64,000 nucleotides of DNA from Amblyomma americanum. Lineage: Eukaryota > Arthropoda > Arachnida > Ixodida > Ixodidae. The stretch's first letter is position 1, and every line of letters starts with the position of its first letter. Under the pieces are notes generated by a model, which made no database searches, had not been told where the DNA came from, and saw nothing but the letters and a program-made list of their open reading frames with translations. Positions 1 through 12,396 of this stretch are shown piece after piece. Where the stretch lies: NCBI RefSeq assembly GCF_052857255.1, contig NC_135497.1:345873751-345937750 (forward strand). The letters are read 5' to 3'. The translations under genes were made by a program, and so were the position numbers.

Positions 1-1440
1 GTTGTTGAATGTGCAGGAGCTTTCATAATAGCAGGGATTCGTTTTTTCGACGCTCACAATAACAACTGGAAAGTGCGGTTTCAAGTAGTGAAGTCACAAG
101 AAATCCAATTGTTTGGATAACGCTCAGGTGTTCGATGGGTGAAAATGCAGCGACTCAGGCATTCGCTATAACCAGTCACACACATAGTGAAGTCAAGTCA
201 GCTGTTCTACAACACACAAACAACAAATGGAGATCCGTGTAGCAAAAGGCATTTATACGACTTTGAGATGTACCGAAGCTGTCGAAATAGGCTGATCGTC
301 GAAGCAGACGGCACGCTTACCAGTCAACGTAGTGCGTGTGCGCGCTTGTGCACGCGTACATACCTTTACGTGTATGTGTACACACTGACACAAGAAATCA
401 CCCTTTTATTTGCGTATATTGTTTTCCACCGATTACACGTATTCATTTTCGTGTTTGTAATCTTTTGCGGTGTGGTCTTGGAAATAATACTGCCAATTAA
501 CAATTCGTCTTTAAAACGTCCCATTATAAACAAAGTAAATCTACTGCTTCTACATACTTCAAAATCAATGTGGCATAGGCTACCTTCGCCGCCCCATTTT
601 ATTTGTTTTTTTATACTGCACTGACTTTGGACCACTACCTTGAAGTATGTTCCGCCGATTGAGTTATGCCAAATTTGTCAGATATTTGTGCAGTTGTGCC
701 TTTGTAACATAAACTCTTTAATGTAATTTATTTTGATTTCTACCATTAGTTTCGAAATAAGTATGCTTTCCCTGCCTTCTAAGCCTTGTATAACTCAATT
801 TTTACTTAATGCCTAGCGCACAATTCCTCTCTTTTCTTCAACATATTAATAAATTCAATACTCTGGCCACCTGCCATGAGAATTTCGCTAATGGACAGCA
901 CCCAACGAACCACGAAACTACGTCAAGCTCGATGGTAACAGGAAAGCAGTTGTGCCTACGACGAAAACATCCGCCTTACAGTACGGCACGTCTTGGAATG
1001 AACACAGCTGTCTCGTAACTATTTTTACGTAGTTATTCTTGCTATTCTTTTCGTCTGTATAACCCGCTCCAGCTAGCACAATCGGAGGGCAAGCTGCACA
1101 GCGCAGTGTAATGTCAAGCAAACGGATAACACGGAACACAAAGTGCGCAGAGCAGGCGCACTGACGCACCCGTGCCCGCCAGCACCCTTGCCTGGAGTGC
1201 CGACGCGCGGATGAATTGACGCAGAGAGAAAAATGAAGAGAGTGGGCCGAGAAGGGAAACGAGCAGAGTCGGAGACAAGAGAAATCGAGGGCGGCCGCCA
1301 GCGCCGCAGCCACGCCGGGCAATCTTTCATTTAACCCGGCCTCGCCGAGAGAGCTCGCGTATTCATACATACGCACGCGCTTGTATGCCAAGGGCAGAGG
1401 CGCAGTAAACAGGGAGGAAGAAGCGACCTACGACCGCGAT
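1..1440. other. unassigned sequence, no gene recognised
   Basis: No open frame here resembles a known protein. The first kilobase is AT-rich, and short overlapping frames on both strands are what chance gives. From about 1130 the sequence becomes CpG-rich, followed by a purine-rich GA run just before the poly-C tract. This could be a promoter-like patch, but no TATA box, start codon context and splice signal line up to support a transcript. Confidence 0.6.
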
Positions 1441-1496
1441 ATAAATATATAGATAGAGGGAAGCGAGAGAGAGAGAGAAAGGAAGGATAGAGAATG

Positions 1497-1517
1497 CCCC
1501 CCCCCCCCCCCCCCCCC
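1497..1517. repeat. poly-C homopolymer (21 C)
   Basis: An uninterrupted run of 21 cytosines directly follows a GA-rich stretch. On the minus strand it reads as poly-G and makes artificial poly-glycine or poly-proline in overlapping open frames, so those frames should not be read as genes. It is one of five C or G runs of 14 or more in this window. Confidence 0.95.
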
Positions 1518-4002
1518 GGACATGCACCACTGTATGGACTGTATACGCTGAGACGTTGTTGCAGACACCTCTTCGCACTTCCAGCCAACATCCACGTTGG
1601 GCCCTCCTCGTTCTTGGTTCTTTGATTGCGCCTCGCAACGCTCAGGCGCGAAAGCACACAAAGGCGGCGGCGACGATCGACGCACTACGCCCTATCCTGG
1701 GCGACTCCTTCGGAATCAATCATTCGGCACCACGCCGCGTGAAGGAGCCCAGTCTCGCAGTTCCGATTCGGGTCCCTTCGGCGGGTCAACAACCCGCCCT
1801 GCCGCTAGTTCCTTTCGCAGCTCGTTTTGTGTGGTCGCGTCATCAGACGAGCAGCGACACCCGCTGCGCCCTCGGCAGTGGCGAAAGACCATTTGTCGGC
1901 AGACGATGACCGGGAGGCCACCGCCTCGCTCATTACACTGTTTCCCCCGACCGTGGCCTTCTTGCTTTGCTGCGAGCTTCTTCGGTGACCCCCTTCTGCG
2001 CGGCTGGAATCGAACGAGAGAGTCGTATTGCGACGGGGACGAGCGAATTGAGTGCAGACTGTGTATGTGCAGGGCACTTAACGATCTTCGGAGCATGGGC
2101 GCAGTACTGACCGGGTAGCAGTCGATGCATACGGAGGAGTCTCTAAATTATCACGCTGGAACGTGGCACGTCGCGGAGTGACGAACAGGAAACTTGGTGC
2201 GAAGTACAATGCGCCGAAGCCAACGTACAGTCCATCCAACTGCGTCTCGAGCGCAGCACGGGGCAGAGAAAAAAAATGATAAAACGGAAACATGAGAACT
2301 ACACCAATTTACGACTTAACATTCAGGGCGATTTGAAGGTAAAGGCTTTCAAATATTCTTTATTGCGATACACCGTCCAACAAATGCATTATTCGACAGT
2401 TCCGCTAAGTGAGCTCAAATTGAATGCATCCTCTCTTGACTATATACGAACGCACAAAGCGCCGGTGGTTGTGGTTAACTCAAATCACTGCTTAACCGAA
2501 AATGAGACGAGATATGTCGAAACGCTGACTTCACTTTCAGCGTACCAGATCACACGTGCTGGATGTAATCGCCACGAGCCCGAAAAGATCTGTTGCCGTA
2601 TGAACCTGCGCACTCCAAGACGGTAAAACGAGCCATTGGTACGTTCTGCTTGAGGGTAGTCTTGGAAAAATCATGTGTTCGTCTGGTACATGACAGCGTC
2701 AATAATCAGGTTGATAGGTGGCTGAAAGTCGGCTCCCCTATTTCAGTCGTGGTCGCAGTGGCGGAGAAGTTCCTGCAGAGATTGAAAGTTGGCGGTCGGG
2801 AAGAACTCAGAACGGTGGATTGTCCCCTATACACATAGGGTGTCCCACAACCTGAAGGCAGCCAAAAGCTACGGTGTGCCGGTGGAATTCGGTGCTAGTT
2901 TACGCCTATCTACTTTTCTGCTCATTCATTACAGTGTAGAATAAGCATATCTTATACCAGGGCATAGTGATTGCAAAACAACGCTTCCTTGCATTGTATA
3001 ATTTGCGAAAATTTGTATTTCTGCAGTGGTAGTTACGTTTTAAGGCCAAGCCAAGTATACGACACGCTGTCTTCCTGGCGTTCCCACGGTGGATGAAGTG
3101 CCCTTTAAAAAGCCCGCATACACGGCCGCGCCAGCTTTCCCCCTCGGTGATATTCCGAAACTATGAAATACGGGGTCTCGTAAAAATGTTTTAATACGCC
3201 AAATACTGCAAGAAATCGCAAAGTATAATGGAAGTATTGATCATTTCAGGCTTATGGAACAGAACGCACGAAGCGCCATATTGTTCTTCGTGTCCGGCAC
3301 CGCACGCGCGCATAGATGATGTACAGACGCCCACTCACATGCACAAGCAAATATGACTCACGCGATTGGCCGCGCTATCTGTCGTGCGTGCAGTGAGAGT
3401 GAGAGAGAGAATGGGAAGCTCTTCAACTGAATAACAGAGAATTCAGCCGGAGTCTAAATTCGCTGGCTTGCCACTCTGCATGGAGAAGGGATTCGGGGAG
3501 AGGCGGTGCGCAAGAACCAGCAGCGGGACTATGGCTCGTGATCCTTGCCTGTAGACGGGCGGTCTGTGGACGAGGCTCATTTACATGTGTGGAGGCGTGT
3601 TTTGGACGAACATATTTAAGTTAGCTCAAAAATTCCACCCGACATTTTGGAAGTAGCAGCAGAGGCTTCAAGGCCCATCCCACACAGCGTTGTAGCACCG
3701 TATACCTTCAGGCTGTTGTCGCACTCGTTAGCTGAGCCATGATGCGCCCCAAGGCGCTAGGTGAACGCAGCCGAACGGGTGGAAAACGTGAGTGCCAAAG
3801 ACACAGGCGTGACTCTCTTCAGTATAATCTAAATATAATTCCCAATTGTCCCCTCTTTTTATTCATCTTCGGCGTTCTGCCTCTGCTGCCACCGGAAGCT
3901 GCTAAGCGACGCTGTTTAAGAAATGGAATAGAACCACGGTCGGCCCTGAAGTGGTCCCCGGCTATATGTGTTATTAATTCGGACGATCTTTAAATCCTTT
4001 TA
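1518..4002. other. unassigned sequence, no gene recognised
   Basis: The first 600 bases are CpG-rich and open in several frames on both strands, the pattern expected from high GC content rather than coding. The rest is mixed composition. A short motif AGGGTGTCCCAC near 2836 resembles transposon ends seen in arthropods, but no inverted partner was found nearby. A GA-rich run lies near 3397-3410. I see no RNA gene or recognisable exon. Confidence 0.55.
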
Positions 4003-4130
4003 CGGTGGCACCGCCGTGCGTGTTAATGGTGCTCCGCTGCTGACACGGGAGACGAGGGTTCGATTCCGGCCGCGGCGGTCCCATTTCGATGAAGGCGAAA
4101 TGCTGGGGGCCCGTGTGCTCTGGTCTGCGT
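4003..4130 (+). mobile_element. partial tRNA-derived SINE (Ruka-like), 5-prime half
   Basis: The segment starts with a tRNA-like head and contains an intact Pol III B box, GGTTCGATTCC, followed by the SINE-body motif ATTTCGATGAAGGCGAAATGC and the CCCGTGTGCTCTG segment. It stops before the 3-prime portion with the GTTAAAGAACCCC motif, so this is a 5-prime fragment of about 128 bp. A full-length SINE starts about 45 bp downstream in the same orientation, so the two form a tandem pair. SINEs depend on a LINE reverse transcriptase for movement and have no coding capacity. Confidence 0.75.
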
Positions 4131-4175
4131 ACTTTGTTGTTCTTGTATTTGAAGCAACAAGTCAATCTTGGATAA

Positions 4176-4400
4176 GCCGCCACGGTGGCTCAGTGGTTAT
4201 GGTGCTCGGCTGCTGACCCGAAAGACGCAGGCTCAGCCACGCCGGTCGCATTTTGATGGAGGCGAAATTCTAGAGGCCGGTGTACCGTGCAATGTCAGAG
4301 CACGTTAAAGAACCCCAGGTGGACGAAATTTCCGGAGCCCTCCACAATGGCGTCCCACATAGCTTGAGTCGCTTTTGGGGCGTTAAACCCCTTATACTAA
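4176..4400 (+). mobile_element. tRNA-derived SINE, Ruka-like, near full length
   Basis: The head reads GCCGCCACGGTGGCTCAGTGG, giving a good Pol III A box (TGGCTCAGTGG). The B box is mutated: GGCTCAGCCACG stands where other copies have GGTTCGATCCCG, so this copy probably cannot be transcribed from its own promoter. The body contains the GGAGGCGAAATTCTAGAGGCC segment, GCACGTTAAAGAACCCC and the GCGTTAAACCCC 3-prime end. The order and sequence match the tick SINE Ruka as I remember it. No clear target duplication was identified. Confidence 0.88.
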
Positions 4401-7099
4401 GCCTTTCACGATGACTGCACTATTGCTTCGCTCGTACTTGGAGGAAGTAGTCGTATTACCAAACTACCTTGAATATTTGTAGCATACGTAAAATCCCACC
4501 TTAATAGACAGTTTTAGCATAGAGGAGACACATTAACGTAGCCATGTAGCGGCTTACTGTATGCTGCGCACGTGCAGTGTGAGGTGGGGCGCGCAACGGC
4601 GACTGCACATGCGCTGCATGCATTGGGTAAACCAGTGCTGGTATACGTTAGTATGTACGTCTCCGCTGTGCTGAAACTCTCGAATAACAAGCTAAAAATT
4701 CAACTTTCGTTCCTTGGCGTCTTTGCCTAGTCGACAGCGTGAACGCAGGATTACCCGCCAACGCACATAAAGCTTAAACATATTGTTTCGAAAACACTTT
4801 TTACCCGACAGTAATTATTTGCAACGCCTTATCTACAGAAATCTCTACGAAGCATGTCAGTGACGGGCTGCTGCAGTCGTTTTCAATAAGAAGGTATCGC
4901 GGCAGCCTACTGTACCATTTTTTGCTTTGCTTTACTAGAGAGGCTTCGCAACCCAACTTTGTGTCGTTGCCCTCATTCAGAAACTACTCTGCCCCACAAA
5001 AAACCCAAGAAATGAAAGAATGACTTCCATCGGCACGCCGCCATAGCTCGCAGGTCTTGAGCACAAACCGCGCACAGGAATAAGAGTGTGCTCCTGCGTG
5101 CAGCCGTCCGCGCGCAAGCTTCGGCGTGTTTTTCCACACAGGCTTTGCGAAGAACACGCGCTCGCTGGCGGCCTCTCAGCGTGAATCGCGTCACCTTCGT
5201 ATTGCCGTGGGTCGGCGGAGCGGAGGCCGCGCTCTTCAACAAGAGGCCCGCGCGTGGCGTCTTTCGCGCGGCCTGTTCGCGCCGGACGGGCGCCGAGTTA
5301 TTATCGGCGCCTGTCAACAGGGGCTCATTTCGCCGCCTCGTCGCGCATGCGGTACTGCAATACGCGGGAAGGTGCACACCCCGAACCTTGGAGAGGCGGC
5401 TGCTCGGACCGTGTACGATACGCGCAAGGTTGTGTATATACTTGATGGCACGAGCCACAAACAAACACACGCGAGGACCCCGGCGGCGAGCCTCGCATGG
5501 CGGCTATATATCTCGACAGAACAGCGCGCCGCAGGAGAGGAAGAGAGGGAAAGGGGAGGGGAGGTGCGCAGAGCGAAGCAGGGGGGCCGTCGCGGCGGCA
5601 CATATATCAAAACGCGGGAGATAAGTCAGCTGCGAGCCGTTCGGAAACGCGGAAGCGTGCGCCGATTCCCGCTCTACTGGCGTATAAATAACGTTCCTCT
5701 TGACCTTCGCGCGTCTGGCCCACTCCGGCCTTATTCGCGGCCCCTTTTTCTTCGCCGTTTGACGGTTATTCCGGCTGTGCAGGGAGACGGCCACGTTCCG
5801 ACCTTGGAATCGGTCGTCCCTGTGGGGGCGGCGAGCCAGCGAAGAGCGCTAAAATTACGCTTGTTTTCACTGTCCACCCTTGAAATGCAGGCCAGAGCTC
5901 GACGACTAATACTGTTAGCTTTGTATGTATGAAACACGGCTGGCGACGGCCGCGTTTTCTTTCTAAAGAAATATCCCAAGATTCAAGCTTTTCGAAGCAG
6001 GACGATATTCCGCGCCATCCACGGAGCGCGAGTATATATACCTCGTCACCAGCTGGCTGCACGTTGAACGCACCGCGGCGATACAAACGAGGTGCTGAGA
6101 GTTGCGTTAACAACGTTAACCTCTCGTCGGAAACGATACCGGCGCGGCAGCCCAGCGCAGACAAATGGCGCCCCTAGATAGCCTGGAAGCAGCAGGCTGG
6201 CAATTAAGCAGCAGTGTAAGCGAGCCCTTAATCAAGTTACTCGCGGTTTCCAGTGGAACACTATTCGAGCACCGCCCAGCCCTTTCCAACTTCCGGCAGT
6301 CCGTTGCAGGGCACAGATTCCGGCTGCCTGCTGCCACCGCTTCCGGATCACATCGATCATGACGTTTGTTCCGACGTCCGCGTCGCTTCCCACGGGCGTC
6401 ACTACGCTGAGATGTCCAATCGCCGAAGCCGGTAGATATAGACCAAGGTCGGCCGCCCTATCGAAACAACTAAACACCTGCGAACACAATTTAAAACGCA
6501 CAATAAAAAGTCCCGACAGCGCCACACGGAGGTGCTGCAACTCGAAATCGAGCGCGTAATTTTTCAAGGAAGAAAATTAAGGAATCCACAGCAAGAAGAA
6601 AGAGCAAGCCGAATGCTACAGAAAGAAAATCAGCAATTAAAGCAAAAGCACAAATACACAAACCTTAAGAGCGTGGCCGCTAAGCGTCACTAAAGAGAGC
6701 CGCAAAATGATTTTTCGAATCTCTAAACGAATCCACGAAATTCAGGAGCTAATAGGCACTTATTTTTCATGCAGTTCAGCCTCTTTCCGTGTTTTTTTTT
6801 TTCATGGTCGCAGTAATTTATAATATATATGCACACGAAAAATACGCCACTCAGTTCATTTCTCAGCCATTCACTTCCTTGCATAAACGTACATTGAGAG
6901 AATCCAGTTAACGTTCACCACTCTTCATGCGTGCTTATATGCGTTCTTATTCCGGGTGCCCCATTTTTTCACCCTAAGAGGCCCGTGCTCTCAGTGCGAC
7001 GGTGGGGTAGGTGGTGCCAGGGTCGCTATAAGAGCGGTCACCACTCTGCCTATACCCTACAACATGGAGATGGAGAGGGATTCCTAACGGCGAGAAGCC
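4401..7099. other. unassigned sequence with a CpG-rich block, no gene recognised
   Basis: A strongly GC- and CpG-rich block covers about 5030-5900. It is open in almost every frame, including a plus-strand frame of 268 codons (5126-5932). That frame is Arg/Ala-rich, has no recognisable domain and is overlapped by equally open frames on both strands, so I treat it as compositional. TATA-like strings occur near 5503, 5681 and 6031, which could suit a promoter, but no downstream exon was recognised. The part after about 6540 is AT-rich. Confidence 0.5.
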
Positions 7100-7800
7100 A
7101 GAGCTTGTTAGCTGAGGGCCCCACCCGATGATACCCACTACTAAGACGCTATGACTGCGTCTGTTCAACAGAGGAAGTGCGCCATCACACCGCTCCGAAC
7201 AAGCGGTCGTCGAAGCCATCCTTCACCGCCCCCTCCACACTGGCGTTACCACCGTGAGTACGGAGAGCCAGAGCGCTCTGCGTGACTTCGCCAACAACAT
7301 GATTCCAGGACACACCAGCGTACAGCTAGATACCTACCCGCACGTCCTTCTCGATTGGGTCTCCGATCACCAGATAATAGAAGAGAACGAACGGGGTCAT
7401 GCACAAGCCGTTTCCTTGGCCGGAATATTACAACCTGAAAGATGAGTGGATCATGCAGCGAAAACACCGAAGACGGACTTAGAAAAAACTTGCGCCGCTA
7501 CCGACCTCCCCTTTCCATTACTTCACTTTCTGGTAATATACTAGCATCAGAAAAGCGATTATTCTCTGCTTGTGACCTCCACAACCACTACATATTCAAT
7601 CACGAAAGTCGCCTACCCTGACAATGCAAACACGTATTGGTTCTGTAGACGCCCCACTCAGTTACCACACTAAGAGCAGATTCTTACCTCCCCATGCACC
7701 CTGTTCCTGGGAGGGCTGCCCAGGTCTTCCTGCTGCACAATGGCTAACACTGCGACCACTCTAGGTGACCGATGTGACATAGTTGTTGGAAAACAGCACT
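7100..7800 (+). pseudogene. non-LTR retrotransposon relic: RNase H domain and C-terminal region
   Basis: The frame at 7203-7445 carries a degraded RNase H signature of the kind found at the end of ORF2 in I-like non-LTR elements: VVEAI (family: an AE..AIA motif), then TESQSALRDF (family: TDSQ.A), then WVSDHQIIEENERGHA (family: W.PGH..I.GNE.AH). The catalytic Asp of TDSQ is Glu here, and the PGH and GNE signatures are damaged. Further downstream, a Cys- and His-containing stretch (around 7610-7720) may be the remains of the C-terminal zinc finger, with several stops. The upstream endonuclease and reverse transcriptase are missing. This is a 5-prime-truncated, inactive copy, distinct from the larger element at 26-32 kb. 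Confidence 0.55.
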
Positions 7801-10800
7801 GAGCTCCCGCCTGAACCCACCCAATATGAGACCCAAACCTGGAACGCATATTGAAGTGTCTCTCTTTCCGTCTGAGACGTCGTTATTCAACTGCGGTAAA
7901 ACTTCCTGCTCAGTCTCGCTGTTTTTGGTGTCTTAATTTTGTTGGCTTCCTTCGTATTGGATTTTCCTTTCATGTAGATGTGACCCGCCCTTGCTCCGCT
8001 TGCCCACCTTCCAGCTTCATTGGCGCCCTCTACGTGGAGCCTGACTCAGCTGCCCTCCCGCGCATCCGGGTGACGCGCCGTCTGCATGCGCGTCGCACCC
8101 TCCACTTCGCACTCTTCTCCGGTCGGCGGATGTGCGGACGCTTGATGTTGACTGCCATTACTACGCATAGGCCGCGAAGCTTCGCCTTCAGGGCTAGCGC
8201 TGTATAGGACCCGAAACATGCAGCGTATCCCTTGGCGAAGGAAGCCTCGCTTGCACGCAGTGCGATAGCGCGGTGTCCCAGGCAGCGCGAACTCAGCCAC
8301 GCGGCACGCGCGGTGCGGAAGTCGCAGTCCGAGAGCGAGGCTTATAGCAGCGACACAAAGAGTAGAGTGAAGGGGAACCACAGAGGCCCGAGAAGTGTGC
8401 ACTTCTGAAACGGGCTCCGTTCCCTCTCTCGCGAGGGATTTTCAAACCCGCAGGATAAAAGTGAGCGCTGACAGGCACCGAGATGAAAGGATTCGCTCAC
8501 CCTCCGCGCTTTGCACCACTAAGCACTTCTCAGTCCCGAACGCCGCGGCCGTTCGTACACATGCAGCCGCTCACACGGTCCACGGAGAGGAGGATTGGCA
8601 CGACGCACCACCGCTTTCTGACTGAACTCTCCTTTCGGAAACGACCCCAAAGACTCGCGCTGCTAGCTGCTCGCATGTGCAAGAAACTTGGTTTTGAACG
8701 AAACTTGGTTTTGAAGCCACGATTTGTCTTTTCTTTGCGCTTTTTGAAGGCGAACACCTTTCGAGACAAAGGAAACAGACAGGCGTGACAGTAAAGGAGA
8801 GAACAACGCGTAAAACACGATACCTCCCCCCCCGCGCTTCCCTTTCCCTGAGAGAAAAAAAACGATGTCTAGGATCACTTCACTACGTACTCCACTTGCC
8901 CATCTCAATGCGCCGTTGCGAAGTGATCTTGATTTGCTGCTGAAGAGAAATTTCGTTCTTTCGTCGACACAAGCGGGGGGTGGGGTGAACCGTTTCATCT
9001 ATCGATGCAGTAAGCCACGCAGCCTTTGAATGCGGCGATGGATGTTTTGGAATTCCTAATGCCGCTCCACGGCGACCAGCAGCTCACTGGCGCCGCGGCA
9101 GCGATGGCATGGAGATGCTTGCTGCCGTTTGCACCGGCGATCGCATAGCCGAGATCTACTATGCGGTCCACCTTGCTGGTTGCGCGCAGTGCGCGAATAG
9201 CCGTGAATGTGTGCACGCGCACCAGCGCACACAGGCAGTTTGCAAACTACTTGGCCCTTACGTAAACGCAGGCACCGGACGCACTGACAAACAGGTACGT
9301 CTAGACTCACAGCCAGAATGCAGAGAATAAAAATAGAAGCACGTCGCATACCTGACACGCGAATCACTCGAAAGCGCATCGCTTTCACCGAGCCTCCATA
9401 GGTGCCAGTGACAGCCGCAGCGTCAACGATAGTGCATGTAATACCGGCGCGACTGGCAAAGACGGCAGCGCCCGCGGCGTCTCCGACGGTGGCCGAAATC
9501 CCCTTTGCTTCCCACCACAGCCTGCGGGTCTTATGCGGGCGCGTCAGAGGGGCGAAGGAGCAAAATGGAAAAAAAGGAGGCAGGCGCTGAAGGCCGCCGC
9601 ATGGAAATCTGTTTTTGCCTTTCGAACGAGTAGACCTCGAGCAGGCAGCGATACTAGCAATAGAAAGCATTTGCCGCGCTCACTTTCCACCCTCCATCTT
9701 TTGCTTTGTCCGCTGGATGCACGCCGCTCGGCTGTCGGCAGTCGTCTCTCTCTCTCTGCCTCCGTTGAAGCGCGCGAACGTCGTCAGCGCGCCTTTTCGG
9801 GAGGCGGCGCAGCGACAGCGTTTCGCGCGCGGGCTCAACGTTGAGAGCATCGCCGCCTCCGCAGAAGAGAATCCATTCGGCTGGAGGAGAAAGCGTTGCG
9901 CGCTACAGCGCGATTTCGCACATACATAAAACATTTGACGCTCTCGATAAAAAAAAAGGGGGAAAAAATTGATGCGTCGTCGTCCTTGTCGCCGTCGAAA
10001 ACATCCGGTCTCCAGGGGTAGGGGTGTACGTACAAGCTCTCACGCACCGGTCTCACGCGTTCGGAGCCGATAAAATTGCGCCATCCCAGAGAGGACAACG
10101 TTTCCAGCATAAAATATGTATTACCTACTGCACCTATGTAATAACCTCCACATTGGAGGCGGCAAGCGGAATAACCAAACACTGGCGTTTGGCAGCGTCT
10201 CCAAGTGCGTGATATTGCATTTGTGCATTTTTCCCCTTTGCATACCTCTTTGTACGCATTTCAGCACGACATATACGCGTCATGCTTGCTAGCCACAGCG
10301 AATGAGATGCCCACTGAAGTAGGTTTGCCCAGCTCAACGGGAGGCCCAACGAAGGAATTAAATGTGGTCATTATCCGACTTGCTACTCGAAAAGCTCCAC
10401 GACTGCCCCGTTATGCGGTCAGTTGCCCACCCAATCGCGCCGCCTTCGATGCGCTTTTCCTAAACGAACGAAGCGAACACTCTAAACTGCTGGACCGGCG
10501 TGCATGGGCCTGTGCGAAAGAAGCGCGGGGCACCAGGATAAAGAACAGTACACGAGCCAGACACTAGCCCTTGTAACACTTCTCGCGCTCCCCGACCTTC
10601 AATAGTTGGCGCCAAAAGTATTGTCCGACTGGTGTGACGTGCACTTCGCTACCTGACCTCACCACGACGGTGCCGCCGTGAGCCTCTGTATACAGCGGCA
10701 ATTCAGGCGCAAAGTGAGACCGTAAAAGGCAGCTAAAAGAGAGAAGGAAAGAAAGGCATAGGGAGAAAGTGAGAGAGAGAGAGGGTACATCTGGAGCCTA

Positions 10801-12161
10801 GCAAGTAGGTTTCGGACGCAGAGCCAACGTCTTGGCCTCGTGGGAGTTGGCGCCTGGTCCCGCTGCGTCGACGGCTGTTGCAAGCTGCGGGGACAGGGCG
10901 GGAAATCGAGGTAAATGAGGACATGTGGACGTAAGCGCCATCGTGTGGTGTATAGGCCGTGCGGGCACAGACGGCTGACCGGATATACCCCACCAATAAA
11001 GCGAAACGAAGGCGGCCCACGAAAAAGAGAAGGTATTTTACGCCGAAAGTCCCGCCTTTGGCTTATTGACATTCACTTGGTACGACATTTGCACCACCGT
11101 GCGGCGACGATCGTTCTCGGCGCCCGTGGGAGGCGAGAACCGAAGGAGTGAATGCACTGCCTTACTTGTTTATGAGGCGTTTTTTTTTTTCTTTAACCGC
11201 TACGCCGAGAAGAGCCCAAACGTACATCGCTCACTCGCTCCTGACGGGCGGCCTGTTGGAGTGAGTGACGCTGCTCTGTCTACAGAGTCTCCTTGAAGAT
11301 TCAATAAGGATAGAAAAAAAACACACACACGACGCAGATACGTACGATGCGGCGAGAAGTCCAGGCATGCTCTCCCGCTGACGGGCTCCAGCGCAAATAT
11401 GCCATGAATAAAAAATCAAGCTCTCCGACTGCGTTGTACACACAGTAAATATTCATCGGCGCGCGTCCCTCTTCGCGTGTCCCGGCTGTCACGACAGCGT
11501 CTTAGACGCGGGACGGGTGACGAACGACGCTGCTGAAGTAGCCACGAGTGGACGCGATAAGCCGTTCCCTGTTCCGGGAACCACCTCGTTTCGAGCAAGG
11601 CTTCGACTTCATGACGCCTTCTGGCCAGTTGGCCGTTCTTCGAACTATTATATCAGTGTAGCTATTACATGTGACGTTGACATTACTCTAAATAATGTGA
11701 ATGTCGCTAACAAATGTGACTGACATTCCTGCCAATAATGTCACTGTTAAATAATACCCGTGGGTATTAATATCTGGCAGACCTGACTGCAGCCACCGCA
11801 AATAGTTGCCTCTAATGACTGCCAGCTACCCTCGGATGCTGCACTCGAAAGATGGCAATATTCTCGCCAGGCGGGCAAGGTGAACTCTACTTTGCGCCAA
11901 TGTCACTGGACGTTAAAAACGTTCGCAAGCTGTCACACCGAAGGTCTGTGGCATTCGCTGCAAAATGCCCTCGCCACGATGTGAGGTAGTTCGTTCACTC
12001 CACCCGGATTCACTTCCCTTGGCCCACGGCCCTAACGCCATGCTTTAAGAAATGCAATAGACGCGCTTGAAAACAAATATTGTGGTAGACTTAGAGAAGC
12101 TCACTTAGAATTCACTCTAACAACAGCCTCTGAAGTCGACGACAAGCCGCTCTGAACGCGT
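7801..12161. other. unassigned sequence with CpG-rich stretches
   Basis: There are CpG-rich parts at about 8040-8480, 9050-9900 and 10400-11150, again with overlapping open frames on both strands. One weak candidate exon on the minus strand is listed separately. Around 11650-11755 there is an AT-rich patch with repeated short ATGTGA/GTCAC-type words. No tRNA, rRNA or transposon coding sequence was recognised. Confidence 0.5.
9352..9521 (-). other. candidate internal exon (weak), unknown product
   Basis: Read on the minus strand, a pyrimidine-leaning stretch ending in CCGCAG could serve as a splice acceptor, and GTGTCAG followed by GTATGC could serve as a donor. Between them lie 170 bp open in one frame, encoding an Ala/Gly/Val-rich segment that includes AKGISATVGDAAG and ends SVKAMRFRVIRVS. 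I do not recognise a family. The flanking frame stays open past the donor, and the area is CpG-rich, so chance openness is quite possible. It is listed because both splice consensus sites are present and the residue pattern is less biased than in neighbouring frames. Confidence 0.18.
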
Positions 12162-12396
12162 GGTTTATGGTTTATGGCGGTTTAACGTCCCAAAGCTACT
12201 CAGGCTATGCGGGACGCCGTAGTGAAGGGCTCCGGAAATTTCGATCACCTGGGGTTCTTTAACGTGCACTGACATCGCACAGCACACGGGCCTCTAGAAT
12301 TTCGCCTCCATCGAAATTCGATCAGCGCGGCCGGGATCGAACCCGCGTCTTTCGGGTCAGCAGCTCAGCGCCATAACCACTGAGCCACCGAGGCGA
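12162..12396 (-). mobile_element. tRNA-derived SINE, Ruka-like, full length
   Basis: On the minus strand it begins CGCCTCGGTGGCTCAGTGG (intact A box) and has an intact B box GGGTTCGATCCCGG. The body carries the ATTTCGATGGAGGCGAAATTC segment and the GTGCACGTTAAAGAACCCC motif, and ends in CCATAAACC. Both internal Pol III promoter boxes look sound and the copy is full length, so it is one of the youngest-looking SINEs here. The A-rich tail is short, partly duplicated as CCATAAACCATAAACC. Confidence 0.9.

Noticed and set aside
2836..2847. AGGGTGTCCCAC as a DNA-transposon terminal repeat
   Set aside because: No inverted partner found within several kilobases and no transposase-like frame.
4050..4075. 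tRNA gene suggested by a GGTTCGATTCC B box
   Set aside because: It is the tRNA-like head of a SINE; no full cloverleaf can be drawn.
5126..5932. 268-codon plus-strand open frame, the longest in the window
   Set aside because: It lies in CpG-rich DNA where nearly all frames are open, is Arg/Ala-rich, has no recognisable domain and is overlapped by comparable frames on both strands.
9056..9670. 204-codon minus-strand frame as a whole gene
   Set aside because: CpG-rich, mostly biased composition; only the segment between plausible splice sites was kept, at low confidence.
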